Source: Cutaneotrichosporon cavernicola
Taxonomy: Eukaryota > Basidiomycota > Tremellomycetes > Trichosporonales > Trichosporonaceae
Direction of reading: 5' to 3'
Assembly (NCBI RefSeq): GCF_030864355.1
Contig: NC_083395.1
Coordinates: 3,224,001 to 3,288,000, forward strand
Length of the DNA: 64,000 bases
Shown here one piece after another: positions 1 to 10,247 of the stretch. The translations under genes and the position numbers were made by a program. Under the pieces are notes generated by a model. The model was not told the origin of the DNA, ran no database searches, and worked only from the letters and a program-made list of their open reading frames with translations. Every line of letters begins with the position of its first letter. Position 1 is the first letter of the stretch.

Positions 1-252
1 CCAGCCAAGGCCGGGTGGGATGTGTGATTTGAGTTGGGTAGAGATGGGGTATTTCTCTATTCTCTTGTTCTTTGTTCCTCTCAGCCTTAAAATCCCACCC
101 AAGTTCTTGCGAACGATACCGACAACCCAATCCAATCCACGTGTTCAACTTTCCCACGGTACTCCCATAGTTGATCTTTCGGAAAGGTTCAACGACTGTG
201 ATCGACTTTTCTGAAGTGTAGCCTATAACATATACACATCCATCTCATCGTC

Positions 253-1170
253 ATGTCTCGCCCATTCGCGAACATTGCCCGTGCCGCGGCGCGCACACCC
301 CTATCCTCGGCTGCTCGGCGCACTATCCTCACGGCGGCGCCCTCGGGCTCGTCGCGCAAGCCGACGGGCGGCGCGATTGGTGGTGTCGACCCCCGTATCC
401 TCAATGGTCTGCCGAGCTTTATCGGTGCCGAGCAGTTTGACCGGCTGAACGAGTGGCAGGCGGGGCTTTGGGAGCGGTTGCAATCCGAGGTTAGGAGTAG
501 GTTTCCATCTGCAACACGAGCTCACGCAGACAACCCGGGACTCGCACCGATCAAGCTCAAGTGGGACAACGACAAGTTGCACATGACCGACCTACTTGCG
601 CTGAGTGCGCGTGAGCCTTCCCTCGCCCTTGCGTTCAACTATGCTGCGCTGCTGCTTAACAACTCGTACTTTCTCGAGGGCCTGAACGCCGACGCTTCCA
701 AGCCCGTTCCCGACCACTTCCAGGCGCTTGAGGACCGCGTCGCCGCCTACGCCGACGGTATCGTTGGCTCGGGGTGGCTCTGGATCGTCAAGGCTGGTGA
801 CGGGCTCGCCGACCTCGACGTCGTCCCAACGTACGGTGCCGGCACTCTTCTTGTGACTATGCGCCAGCAGCGCGGACGGCAGGACACCCTCCCCGTCTTC
901 GGGACGCCCGCGACCTCGGGCGACCAGAGCCCCGCTCCTCCCGTCGAGGCTGAGGCATCCTCGGACGCTCCTCCTCCCAGGCAGAACCCTGCCGCCGGCC
1001 GCCGCGCCGGCGGTGAGGCCACTCCCCTCGCGGTCCTCAACCTCTTCGAGCACGCGTACCTTGGCGACAAGTACGGTGTTCTCTCGCGCGGCGAGTACGC
1101 GCGCGACTGGTTCCGCTCCCTTGACTGGGACAAGGTCTCGAAGCGCACCGCCTCAGCCGGGACCTGGTAG
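253..1170 (+). CDS. mitochondrial small-subunit ribosomal protein, Fe/Mn-SOD fold (mS42/mS43-like)
   Basis: The protein starts with an Arg/Ala/Ser-rich presequence (MSRPFANIARAAARTP), as expected for mitochondrial import. It then shows an SOD alpha-hairpin region (LNEWQAGLWERLQ) and an SOD C-terminal region (WLWIVKAGDG, LAVLNLFEHAYLGDKYG, REYARDWFRSLDW). In fungi such divergent SOD-like proteins (yeast Rsm26/Mrp1 relatives) are mitoribosomal subunits, not enzymes. Of the metal ligands I can see a His in LFEH, but the usual Asp-x-Trp-Glu context is lost, which favours the ribosomal role. A low-complexity Pro/Ala/Glu insert sits in the middle of the C-terminal region. The frame reads straight through, but bases 497-529 look like a 33-nt intron (donor GTAGGT, branch CTCAC, acceptor GCAG). 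Splicing gives VRNNPGLAP, a smoother SOD-like sequence; retention adds 11 residues. The assignment to mS42 versus mS43 is not settled. Confidence 0.8.
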   Translation: MSRPFANIARAAARTPLSSAARRTILTAAPSGSSRKPTGGAIGGVDPRILNGLPSFIGAEQFDRLNEWQAGLWERLQSEVRSRFPSATRAHADNPGLAPIKLKWDNDKLHMTDLLALSAREPSLALAFNYAALLLNNSYFLEGLNADASKPVPDHFQALEDRVAAYADGIVGSGWLWIVKAGDGLADLDVVPTYGAGTLLVTMRQQRGRQDTLPVFGTPATSGDQSPAPPVEAEASSDAPPPRQNPAAGRRAGGEATPLAVLNLFEHAYLGDKYGVLSRGEYARDWFRSLDWDKVSKRTASAGTW

Positions 1171-1379
1171 ACACGACGACATGCATTGCATCGCAGCTCA
1201 GCCGCAGGTGCAGTGATGACCTGGGATCTTGTCCCAGTACGTTCGTGCTGCTCAATCTACCTAATTGTTTCGCCTTCGCCTGCGTTGCTTACCTTGGCAT
1301 GAGGCATGTCAGCTCCACTACGTTCACGTGTCATCATACCTCTAACACTCTTGAAATCGTTGCAAAATAATCTACTAGT

Positions 1380-3327
1380 CTACAGCTCGTCCTTGACGGC
1401 GTCGTCCTTGGAAACCTCCTCCTGGGTGTTCTCCTTAGGCGCGGCCTTACCTACTTCCTCCAGCGGCCAGCAGAGCGCCGGACTAGTCGCCTTGAAGTTG
1501 TACTCGCACTTCTCCGGCTCGGTAATGACGAGCAGCGCGTTCTCTTTACCGCACTCAAGCTCGACATTGACAGACCGCATCGGCCCGTTCCAGCACTTGG
1601 CACTGGTGTCAGCTCTTTTCCCAACGCAGCCTTACCCGTTGCGGAACGCCATCTTGGTGTAGTACGCATACTCGCCGGGCTGAGCAGCATTGTTCCACTC
1701 GACAAAGTGGCCGAGGTTGTTGCTCGAGTGGTCCTTGTTACTCTTCTGTGTAGCGCGGCCAAAGAAACACAGCTCGTACGTATAGTCGCCCGCGACTGTG
1801 TCGACACACGTACCGTCGAGCTTCTTCCACTCGCCGTCAGGGCCGAACCAGTGCTTGTTGCCGATCAGCTCGAGCGTCTCTTCGGCGCTGGTGATTGCGC
1901 TGCGGACAGTGTTGAGTTCGCGCTCGGCTGCGTTGAATCGCTCTCGCGCAGCGGCCACGTCTGGTGTCAGCTTGTCCAAACGTTAGTGAGGTGTACTCAC
2001 GCGGCCCGTCGTTGATGATCGCAGTCTTCTTCAACACGCCCATGCTCGTGAGGGCGCCGACAAGGGCCTCGCGAGCAGAGAAGTAGTACTCGTACATCGA
2101 GTCAGGGATGTACTCCTCGAGTCTGTAGAGGAGGCTGTCGTCGTCGTCGTCATTCACATTATCAACCAGCAGGCTCTCCAGATCGACGTTGACGACACGG
2201 TCAATGTCAAAGCCAGAGAGGTGCTCATCCGGCGAGCGAACAGTGTTCAGTTTGGCCTCGGGAGTCTCCTTCTCCTCTCCATCCGCCGCTTCCGGAGTCT
2301 CAACGCTTCCAATGAGCTCCTTGTATCCGACAACAGCGGCCTTGACAGCCATATCCTGTCCGTTAGGGTTATACCCCTTGGCAAGCTCGTCGAGGATACC
2401 GAGGACGGTACCGAGATCGTCCTGTGTCGCCTGCAGCTGGTCGCGTAACCGCTTTACTGCGTCCCGATGCTCCTCAAGCGCCTTGTACAGTGCTGGTGTC
2501 AGCGCGTCCCATCAATACGCAGCACGCACGAGAAGACTTCTTTCGCTCCAGGTCGTCGCGGCTCTGCGCCTCTGCGTTCTCCAGCGCTGCCTTGGTGTCT
2601 GCAACTTGTCGTTCGCAATTCACTATCTCGACCCGCTTGGCTGCAATCTCATCTTGCAGGCGCTTCTTCTCCTTCTGCGCAAACGCAACATATGTTCCTC
2701 GGATCTTGGCTCCCTGGTGTCAGTTACCTCCATGTATTAACTCACAGTACGCCTAATCTTGCCCTCGCGCTCAATACGCTCTTTGTGGGCCTTTGCAATA
2801 TCATGGCAGCGGTTCGGACAGGCGCCGCTCGCCCATTCATCCGAGCCGTCGCAGCATGCCTCGTCTGGTGTTAGCTGGGGTTGGGACAGAAAGGAGTGCC
2901 ATTGTCGGGACGCAGCGGTGGCGATGCCACATAGACTTTACGCACCACAAACCCCGTCGTTGACGCGGGAACTCAAGATACGCGCGGGGATATGTCCGTC
3001 GTTCCGACAATAAAAGTACGCGTGTGGTCTTCCCTCGCACGCTGATGTGCCGGGTTCATCGGAGCCGTCGGGGCAATCGCAGTAGTCGTCGTTGACTGAT
3101 GACATGGGGATGCTCTTGGAGCCGTCGAGACATGTGAAGTCGCTGAGGGAAGGGGCGTACTTGTCCTCGACTGGGGTTAGCGCGGGTCTTGATCTAGTTG
3201 AATCGCAGCTGGAGCTCTCTCCAAGGTCTTGTGTGTTCAGATGCTACTCACACGCAGGATCGACGCCACGGACATGCTCGGCAGCCGCGAGGGCGGGAAG
3301 GATAGCGATGAGGGCGATGTACTTCAT
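1380..3327 (-). CDS. glucosidase II regulatory beta subunit (PRKCSH/GTB1 family), ER lumen
   Basis: This is the non-catalytic subunit of ER glucosidase II, which trims glucose from N-glycans and retains the alpha subunit in the ER. The start at 3327 gives a signal peptide (MKYIALIAILPALAAAE). The N-terminal part carries two LDL-receptor-A-like modules with CDCPDGSDE and CCDGSDE calcium motifs. A coiled-coil follows (KEKKRLQDEIAAKR, LEEHRDAVKRLRDQ), then an acidic stretch of aspartates, and a C-terminal mannose-6-phosphate-receptor-homology region (TYELCFFGRATQKS, WNGPMRSVNVELECG). The protein ends in VKDEL, an ER retrieval signal. There are about seven or more exons; most acceptors read CTGACACCAG. 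The last intron (1603-1635) is 33 nt. It converges with the upstream gene across about 210 bp. Family assignment is firm; some internal exon edges in 2450-3250 are approximate. Confidence 0.92.
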
Positions 3328-4837
3328 TGTACAGCGGTGTACAGCTAGTGAGTTAAGAGCCAGAGTTCGGGATGTCGAAGCGTTTCTGTTGATACTTGGC
3401 ACTCACCGTCACGTCGATCGCGTCCGAGGTGGAGGTGGACAGAGTGGAGGTATCGCGAGCCTATTAGCGTTTAGGCACGACAAGTGGCGCGTGGCAATCA
3501 GCGACTCCCTCTCCATAGCTTGGTGGCACCTCGGTGTGCTCACCGCGAGACTGGGTGTCCAACATATCGAGAGGACATGCATTCTAGAGCTGGCGGATTA
3601 GCGGATGGGAGATGGGACCCCTGGCTAAGTGGGTCTTCTGACCAACCTATCAAACGCTCCACCACGTCTCGCAATCGAGTCTCCAGTGGTCCACCACAGT
3701 ACATGGTGGGTTGACTCCGAGGATGATCCGTCGAGATTGCGGCCGCAAAGTCGGACGCGGACGATTAGTCTTTCGACCCTTCCCTCGGGTATCTCTCGAG
3801 TCTCCGCACCACCACACCGAATCCCACAAGCCGGTTATTACGCCCGGCGCATAGATTCCGAGGATCCGAGGACGAGTAAACGTAGGCCTGCACTTGTCGA
3901 CTCTAGGCATGCTATGGAGACAAAGACAGACATGGTAGGCGCAGTGTCCCTGGGTGAGGGCTTTTGTGCGGCGCTTAAAACGGAATGAGTGCGGGCCACG
4001 AGGGCCACGCGGGCCACCGCGCACGGATTTCGGGATGAGCTCACGGAGCTTGTGATCACACTAAGTGGAGGCATCCCAATGATGGGCTACTAGATGACGA
4101 GCAGAGTGGTGATGAAACCAACAAGTTGGACGGTGTGATGAGGAGCGGAGAGCGGTTTGAGGTTATGAGATGAGATGAGACAAGATGAGATGAGACAAGA
4201 TGAGATGAGCACTGACAGCCTCGGGCCGAGATAGCAGTCTCAAAGCACAATGGACCCATCTCTGATCCACACATTCTACATTGTCCTTTTGAGTGGAGGT
4301 CGAGTTGCTCGCTTGATCTGTCGCCTCTTACGTGAATATCTCATAACGGTGCATGGTGCATGGCAGGTCCTCTATCTTTGTGCGTGCAAATGGGGCAGAT
4401 TGGAGCTCCGAGCGACAGGGGCACAAGATTCCTCGGTCGCCAAAACCCGCATAGTGACAACTTAGCCGGATCTCTAAGAGGGGGAATGGTTACTCAGTTC
4501 TGGCGGGTCACAGGGCATACAAGCAGAGAAACCACAAGCCAGCGAGCCTCGGGCTAAGGACAAGGACACATGGGGTATGAGTGCGTGCATGAGAATGGAG
4601 AATGTTTGCAGAGTAAAGACGTTTGAAAGTAAAGTACGGTTATTCGGACCTTGGCATCTCGAGCCGAAGTTGAACTTTGGACCAATAACACTCGACCCAA
4701 TTACCCCAACTTGGGTCTAGATTACCATCAACCAAGCGCCCAACTCCCTCTAGCCTTTTCTTTCATCGCCACTCCTTCATCAACACTCCTCTTACCCCTC
4801 TTGCTCATCGTTCGCCACAGGACAACGGGCTCCAAAA
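3328..4837. other. 1.5 kb intergenic region, divergent promoters
   Basis: It lies between the divergent starts of the glucosidase II beta gene and the ETF-QO gene. No open frame here has a recognisable protein, splice pattern or codon bias like the neighbours. The only structure seen is the purine-rich tandem repeat at 4171-4209. Confidence 0.6.
4171..4209. repeat. 15-bp tandem repeat TGAGATGAGACAAGA, about 2.6 copies
   Basis: Units start at 4171 and 4186, with a partial third copy to 4209. The repeat is preceded by extra GAGAT units. It is all-purine on the plus strand except for the T and C positions. It looks like a minisatellite in non-coding DNA. Confidence 0.85.
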
Positions 4838-6722
4838 ATGTCTCTCACAACACGCTGGATCGGCTCGTCGCGCTCCGCTGTCGCAGCAGTCGTTAGGCGG
4901 CCACGCGTTGCCGCCATTGGCACCGTCTCGCGCGCCCGCTTCTTCGCCTCCGAGGCCGAGGAGCCCTTCGACCTCAACTCGATCGAGCGCGACTCGGACG
5001 AGGTCGACGTCTGCATTGTTGGTGGTGGTCCCGCCGGTCTCTCGGCCGCTATCCGCCTCAAGCAGCTCGACAAGGATGACCAGCTCCGTGTCGTCGTCCT
5101 CGAGAAGGGCTCCGAGCCCGGTAACCACATTCTGTCCGGTGCCGTTCTCGAGCCCAGGGCGCTCAACGAGCTGATTCCCGAGTGGGAGGAGAAGGGTGCG
5201 CCGCTCAACCAGCCCGCGCTCAAGGACTCGATGAAGTTCCTCATCAACGGCAACATGTCGGCTCCCATGCCCCACCCGCCCCAGATGAGCAACCATGGTA
5301 ACTACATTGTCTCGCTCTCGCGCTTCACTTCGTGGCTCGCCGAGCAGGCCGAGGAGCTCGGTGTGGAGGTCTACCCCGGTTTCGCCGGTGCCAGCCCCGT
5401 CTACACCGAGGACGGCACGGGCGTCAAGGGTGTGTGCACTGGCGACGTTGGTCTCGACAAGAACTTGCAGCCAAAGGACTCGTTTGAGCCTGGTATGGAG
5501 TTCCACGCAAAGGTCACCCTCATTGCTGAGGGTGCTCACGGCTCGCTTTCCAAGGTTCTCCAGAACAAGTTCAACCTGCGTGACGGTGTCGACCCCCAGA
5601 CTTACGGCCTCGGTATCAAGGAGGTTTGGAAGGTCCGTGACGAGGTTCACGAGCCCGGAAAGATTATCCACACCATGGGCTGGCCCCTCGACATGAACAC
5701 GTACGGTGGCTCGTTCCTGTACCACATGGAGGACAACATGGTCACCCTGGGTCTCGTCGTCGGTCTCGACTACCCCAACCCCTACATCTCGCCCTTCCGC
5801 GAGTTCCAGCGCCTCAAGCACCACCCCGTCTTTGCCGAGGTCCTCAAGGGCGGCGAGTGCATTGCCTACGGTGCGCGTGCCCTCAACGAAGGTGGTTTCC
5901 AGTCGATCCCCAAGCTCTTCTTCCCCGGAGGAGCGCTCATCGGCTGCTCGGCTGGTTTCCTGAATGTGCCCAAGATCAAGGGTACGCACAACGCCATGAA
6001 GTCGGGTATGCTCGCCGCCGAGGCTGCGTACGAGCAGCTCACCAAGGGTGAGGAGTCGGAGGCGCCTGTCGACATGTCCGAGTACGCTTCCAAGATGGAG
6101 AAGTCGTGGGTGTACGATGAGCTCAAGGAGGTGCGCAACCTCCGCCCCTCGTTCCACAACCCTCTTGGATTGTGGGGCGGCATGGCCTACTCGGGTCTTG
6201 ACTCGATGATCCTCAAGGGCCGCGTCCCCTGGACCTTCCACCACCCCCAGGAGGACTTTGAGGCTACCAAGCCCGCCGCCAACTTCAAGCCCATCGACTA
6301 CCCGAAGCCCGATGGCGAGCTCTCGTTTGACATTCTCACCTCGGTTGCCCGTACCGGCACCAACCACGCCGAGAACCAGCCCGTGCACCTCCGCCTCCCT
6401 ACCGACCCGGACGCGCGCCGCCGCCACACCGAGATCAACGTGACCGAGTATGACGGTCTCCTGGGCCGTGTCTGCCCCGCTGCCGTGTACGAGTACCAGG
6501 ACGCCGAGGGTGCCGAGGTCGACGCCGCTGGCAAGAAGTTTGTTATCAACTCGCAGAACTGCATCCACTGCAAGACCTGCTCCATCAAGGTCCCTACCCA
6601 GGACATTACCTGGACCGTCCCCGAGGGTGGCGGTGGGCCCAAGTACAGTGAGTCTCACGTCTCATGTCTCACGTCTCAGACGGCCTGAGAGACAACAACG
6701 CTGACACACAGCCATCACCTAA
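4838..6722 (+). CDS. electron transfer flavoprotein-ubiquinone oxidoreductase, mitochondrial
   Basis: This inner-membrane flavo-iron-sulfur enzyme passes electrons from ETF (fatty acid, branched amino acid and choline oxidation) to ubiquinone. After a basic presequence (RWIGSSRSAVAAVVRRPR) comes the Rossmann FAD motif VCIVGGGPAGLSAAIRLKQ near residue 52. The middle holds the ubiquinone-binding region (GGFQSIPKLFFPGGALIGC). The C-terminal 4Fe-4S ferredoxin domain has cysteines at RVCPAAVYEY and CIHCKTC. The main exon is intronless to base 6647. A 64-nt intron (6648-6711) then leads to an 11-nt terminal exon coding the last residues, giving the family-typical end GGGGPKYTIT and TAA at 6720-6722. 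Without that splice the frame runs into an unrelated tail. The terminal exon is tandemly duplicated (see the repeat at 6712-6759). Confidence 0.95.
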
Positions 6723-6759
6723 GCACTGAGCCCAGCCGTCACCTAAGCACTGAGCCCAG
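6712..6759 (+). repeat. 24-bp tandem duplication containing the terminal exon and stop codon of ETF-QO
   Basis: Two 24-bp units (6712-6735 and 6736-6759) differ at one base (ATC versus GTC codon). Each unit contains the last coding bases, the TAA and a trailing CCCAG. The second copy is thus preceded by CCCAG, a usable acceptor, so either copy could serve as last exon (ends YTIT or YTVT). Confidence 0.9.
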
Positions 6760-7670
6760 CCCAAACGCACCTAACCTGCATGTATTAAGAGTATCCAGAT
6801 CCAGATCCACGCTCGAGTCCAGTTGCATTAGAGTTTCTTCCCAAGGTCTGTGCGGCCTGTGCGGTAGCGGGAGGTGTGGGGGGGAGGAGACGAGCGCTGC
6901 GAAGTTGAGGGCTCGCTCGTGCTGTCTCCAACTGACTATGACTACTGACATGGGCTGGAGAAGAATCAACTTGCGCATGTCGCCATGTTGCCATTTACGG
7001 ATCTGGGAATACGACAACCCACACAGCCGTTACGCCACACACACGGCACACGGGCACGAAGCATGCGCACACGCCTACGGCCTGGCTTCTGACCGCGACG
7101 CCAAAGCGCCATGCATGCAAAAGTAGGCGCCACGGAACAGCCTCCGCCCCGCTCGACCGCTCTGGCCGCTCTGGCCGCTCTGGCTAGACGCCAACGTTCA
7201 TCCAACATACCTCCTTTGTTCGTGCGTTGTCACATGCTCTCTGATACCACCCAACCCTTTGTTTTAACGCAGGCGCTTGGCGGACACCCGGTACCGCCGG
7301 CGCAATAGGCATGGTGACAGGCAACTGTCAGCTGTGACATCTGAGACGGTCCCTCTCATGTCACCATATCCCGATCGGGCGTTGGGTCGAGGGAGGCAAT
7401 ATGTCATTCCATACCTTCCACTCGACACACACACGAAACGAAACGGATCGTGCCGTGGCGTGCGCGCCAGCTGTCTCTGTCTCTGTCTCATCCCTCTGTA
7501 AGGCATGTTGGCCCAGCCTAGATGTTGAAACGCAGGGTTGGTGATGATACCAATCTGTCTCTGTCTCTGTCTCTTCTTCTGTCTCGACAGGATAAGAACC
7601 CACACGAATACACAACCGCCCACCACCGCTCTGGTTTACAATACCAAGCTACCTCTAATCTTCATCTCTC
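6760..7670. other. intergenic region with simple repeats
   Basis: It holds the ETF-QO 3' region and the promoter of the next gene. Seen here: three copies of the 9-mer CCGCTCTGG (7157-7183) and two separate CTGTCT runs (about 7469-7490 and 7557-7580), the second close to the downstream start codon. No supported gene. Confidence 0.6.
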
Positions 7671-8504
7671 ATGTTCCAGTCATACCACTCGCCATGGCCG
7701 CTGGGCCACACGCCACTCGAGCGCGAAAAGGTGCTGGTCGGATACCAGTTTGAGCTGGAGCGCGATCTGCGCGAGTTGCAGGAACGCAATGTGTTTCCCA
7801 TCGAGCGGTATCTCGACATCCTCGACCAGTGAGTTGGGGGGTTGGTATGGGGGTTGGCATGTTGGGGTTGGCATGGCCGCTGACATAGAATGATGCGCTT
7901 CATCCCGCATCTCAACGAGATCGAACAGCCGCTCATACTGTTCCTGAGTATGGTACAGGAGTTTATCGGGCGGACCAAGACGCGGATCTCGATGTGGGGG
8001 ATGCCACTGTGAGTTGAGGGGATGCTGGGTTGGTGCTGGTGTTTGGAGTCTGGGTCGGCGCTGGTGTTTACGCGGCGCTCTTGGCACTGATAATAGCGCA
8101 CCAAACGAGGTGCAGTGTATCACCTACTATGCCAACCGGTGGCTACAGAGGCGTGGTGGCTCGGTAAGTCGCAACGATCCCAGAGATCCCAAAGGACGGC
8201 CTGACAACAGCTCGACATGGGACCACCAGAGGCCAAGCTCGTGCTGTACTCGCTGCGCGAGCTCGACTCATACAATGAGCAAGCACTGGCGATACGTATG
8301 GGTGCACGTGCGTCTACCATCTAACCCCTCCCGCCGAGCCAAGTGACACGCCCCAATGCTGCGCATACGCCTGCCTTGACGGCCACGACACACGACCTAA
8401 TGAACGATGCGAGGGCGACGAGCTTGACGCCCGCCGCCTACACGACGCCGTCACGCCCACCTCTTATAAGGCCTCTGCGGCTTGTTGTTGTATACTGTGC
8501 ATAG
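7671..8504 (+). CDS. uncharacterised protein, alpha-helical, four or five exons
   Basis: I do not recognise this protein. The start at 7671 gives MFQSYHSPWPLGHTPLER. Splicing out introns beginning GTGAGTTGG (7829 region), GTGAGTTGAG (8008 region) and GTAAGTCGC (8164 region) gives one continuous frame through FELERDLRELQERN, FIPHLNEIEQPLILFLSMVQEF, PNEVQCITYYANRWLQRR and PPEAKLVLYSLRELDSYNEQALAI. It has no signal peptide or membrane span and looks helical. The 3' end is uncertain. Reading through gives a TAA at 8322-8324. Splicing a candidate 48-nt intron at 8296-8343 (branch CTAAC) gives a further Thr/Pro/Ala-rich tail ending at TAG 8502-8504. The spliced form is given here. A 28-bp tandem duplication begins at this stop codon. 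Confidence 0.6.
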
Positions 8505-8551
8505 ATACCACTGATCACTAGAGTGTGCATAGACACCACCGATCACTAGAG
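8496..8551 (+). repeat. 28-bp tandem duplication, two copies, over a gene 3' end
   Basis: Units 8496-8523 and 8524-8551 differ at two positions. The first overlaps the predicted stop of the upstream gene; both lie in the short space between it and the convergent PRCC-like gene. Confidence 0.88.
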
Positions 8552-8587
8552 TGAGAACAAAGAGCGTACAATAGGGCCTAGGGCAGC

Positions 8588-9704
8588 TCAGAAGCCTGCC
8601 GTCAGTCGTGTCAACATTACCATATCAACTCACCATACTTCATCTGCGCGTTGCGCATGTTCTTCTTGTTTTCCTGGATCCGCGCCTCGAGTTCGTCGCG
8701 CTGCGCGTACGCGCTCGACAGGAGCGACGAGAGCTGGTGTCGCTCCTGTGCGAGGCCCTTGGTCTGCCCGACCGGCGAGTACTCAAAGTCGTCTGTCTTG
8801 GGCCGGGCCAGGCGCTGGCGGCGCTCAGCTTCAGCACGTCCTTCAGCCAGCCCTGCGTTCGCATTGATCTCGAGCACGTCTGCGCGCCCGTCGTCCAATG
8901 CCGCCCAGTCTCGGCCCATGCGTGAGGCTTTGCGGCTGTCCTCGGCTTCCAACTCTGACGTCGGGAAGGATGCGACGGCCTTGGCGTAGTATGCCCGGTC
9001 GTGGGCCGCCCATGAACCAGATGGGAGCTGGTAGTATCCTGGGTATGGGTCGTCGGGTGTCGGCGCAGGCGGGACGAACTCGGACACGGCGGGGGCAGAG
9101 GAGATGTTTGTTGGCTTGGGTGGCGCTTTTGGGAGTGATGATGATGGCTTCGCCACGGCCTCGGCTGGTGTCAGCTGCTTCGTTGGAAACGGTCCCCACT
9201 CACATAGTCCGAATAGGTCGAGGTTCTCATCTGCCTTGCGCTTCACAACCTTGGGTACGAGTGCTGGCGCGTCGTCGTCGTCTGCTGGCGCGCGCGCTGA
9301 TCCTAACCCCAGACCCAATGATGCACCTGGCCTGGATGTCGACGAGGATCCCGACTTTGCTCTGATCCCCGTCGACGGTAGTTTCCGCTTCGGCGGTGGC
9401 AGCATACCGAGCAAGGCAGAGCTGTGGTCAGCTGGATTATGAGTGCCTCTGCTGGAAGGGTGACTCACCTCCCTGCACCCCCGAGCTTTCTCTTGGCAGG
9501 GGGAGGTGACCTATGGTCGTCGGCGTCGGCTTCTGGCGACTTGCTCTTGCTCTTCCTCGTCTCTTTGGGAGGAAGGTCGAGCGCGATCCTGACGGGCTTC
9601 TTCTTCTTCTTCACCACCGGCGTCGGGGCCGGAGCCGGGGCGCGCGCAGGCGGTGAGGACGGGCCGGAATCATCAGAGTCGGAACCGTAGTCTGCGAGGA
9701 GCAT
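8588..9704 (-). CDS. PRCC-family nuclear protein (mitotic checkpoint regulator / splicing-associated)
   Basis: The protein begins MLLADYGSDSDDSGPSSPP and has a Pro/Ala-rich N-terminal half with basic patches (VVKKKKKPVRIALDLPPKE, KRKLPSTGIRAK). The conserved PRCC C-terminal region follows: DDPYPGYYQLPSGSWAAHD, then a Glu/Arg-rich helix ending LEARIQENKKNMRNAQMKYGF. PRCC proteins act in the nucleus; in animals they bind MAD2B and splicing factors. A short terminal intron (donor GTGAGTTGATA, acceptor GACGGCAG) places the last residue and TGA at 8588-8590, restoring the family-like KYGF end. There are at least four exons. Function in yeast is inferred from the family only. Confidence 0.85.
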
Positions 9705-10247
9705 GGTCTTGAATGGCTTGGATGAGTGATAGTGGCAAAGTGGTTGTGGTTGTGTTGTGAGTGTGGAGGGGCAGTAGAGGTTCGGGTCACGTGATTCTCG
9801 CGTGTCTGCACAACCCCTTTTAACGCCACCGAGTCATTAGGAGGGGTCATTGGCCATCGAGAATCTACAACAATAAGTCTCCATTAAAACGGCGCGACAG
9901 CGCGCGCCACGAACAAAAGCGCTCATGCTCACATCAGCAGCTCTGCCCAGTCACCGGGGCGCGGGTTCTGGGCACCTGGAAATCAAAATCTGGCGCGTGT
10001 AGCGGGCCAAGTTCCCCGCGTCACCCGTGCCCCGGCTTTATGACATATCCTCCTGCCCCGCAATCACGTCCTCACTTCATCTCCCCTTCCTCCCTTCTTC
10101 TCTCGGTCCTCATACCCATCGTCTAACCATCTCACTTCTCACGCGGAGCATCAGCATCAGCATCATCCGCCTCCACGTTCTCTCTGTTCACCACGATCTT
10201 TCGCCGCCGGGCATCTCTCGATTCATCTTGGATCAACGCCCCAACTC
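9705..10247. other. divergent promoter region
   Basis: It separates the PRCC-like gene (minus) from the wax synthase-like gene (plus). It is C/T-rich just upstream of 10248, as in many tremellomycete leaders. No supported gene. Confidence 0.55.

Noticed and set aside
4805..6658. 617-codon minus-strand open frame antisense to ETF-QO
   Set aside because: It mirrors the codon bias of the true gene on the other strand (GC-rich third positions leave antisense frames open) and shows no domain, only Val/Leu/Gly-rich shadow sequence.
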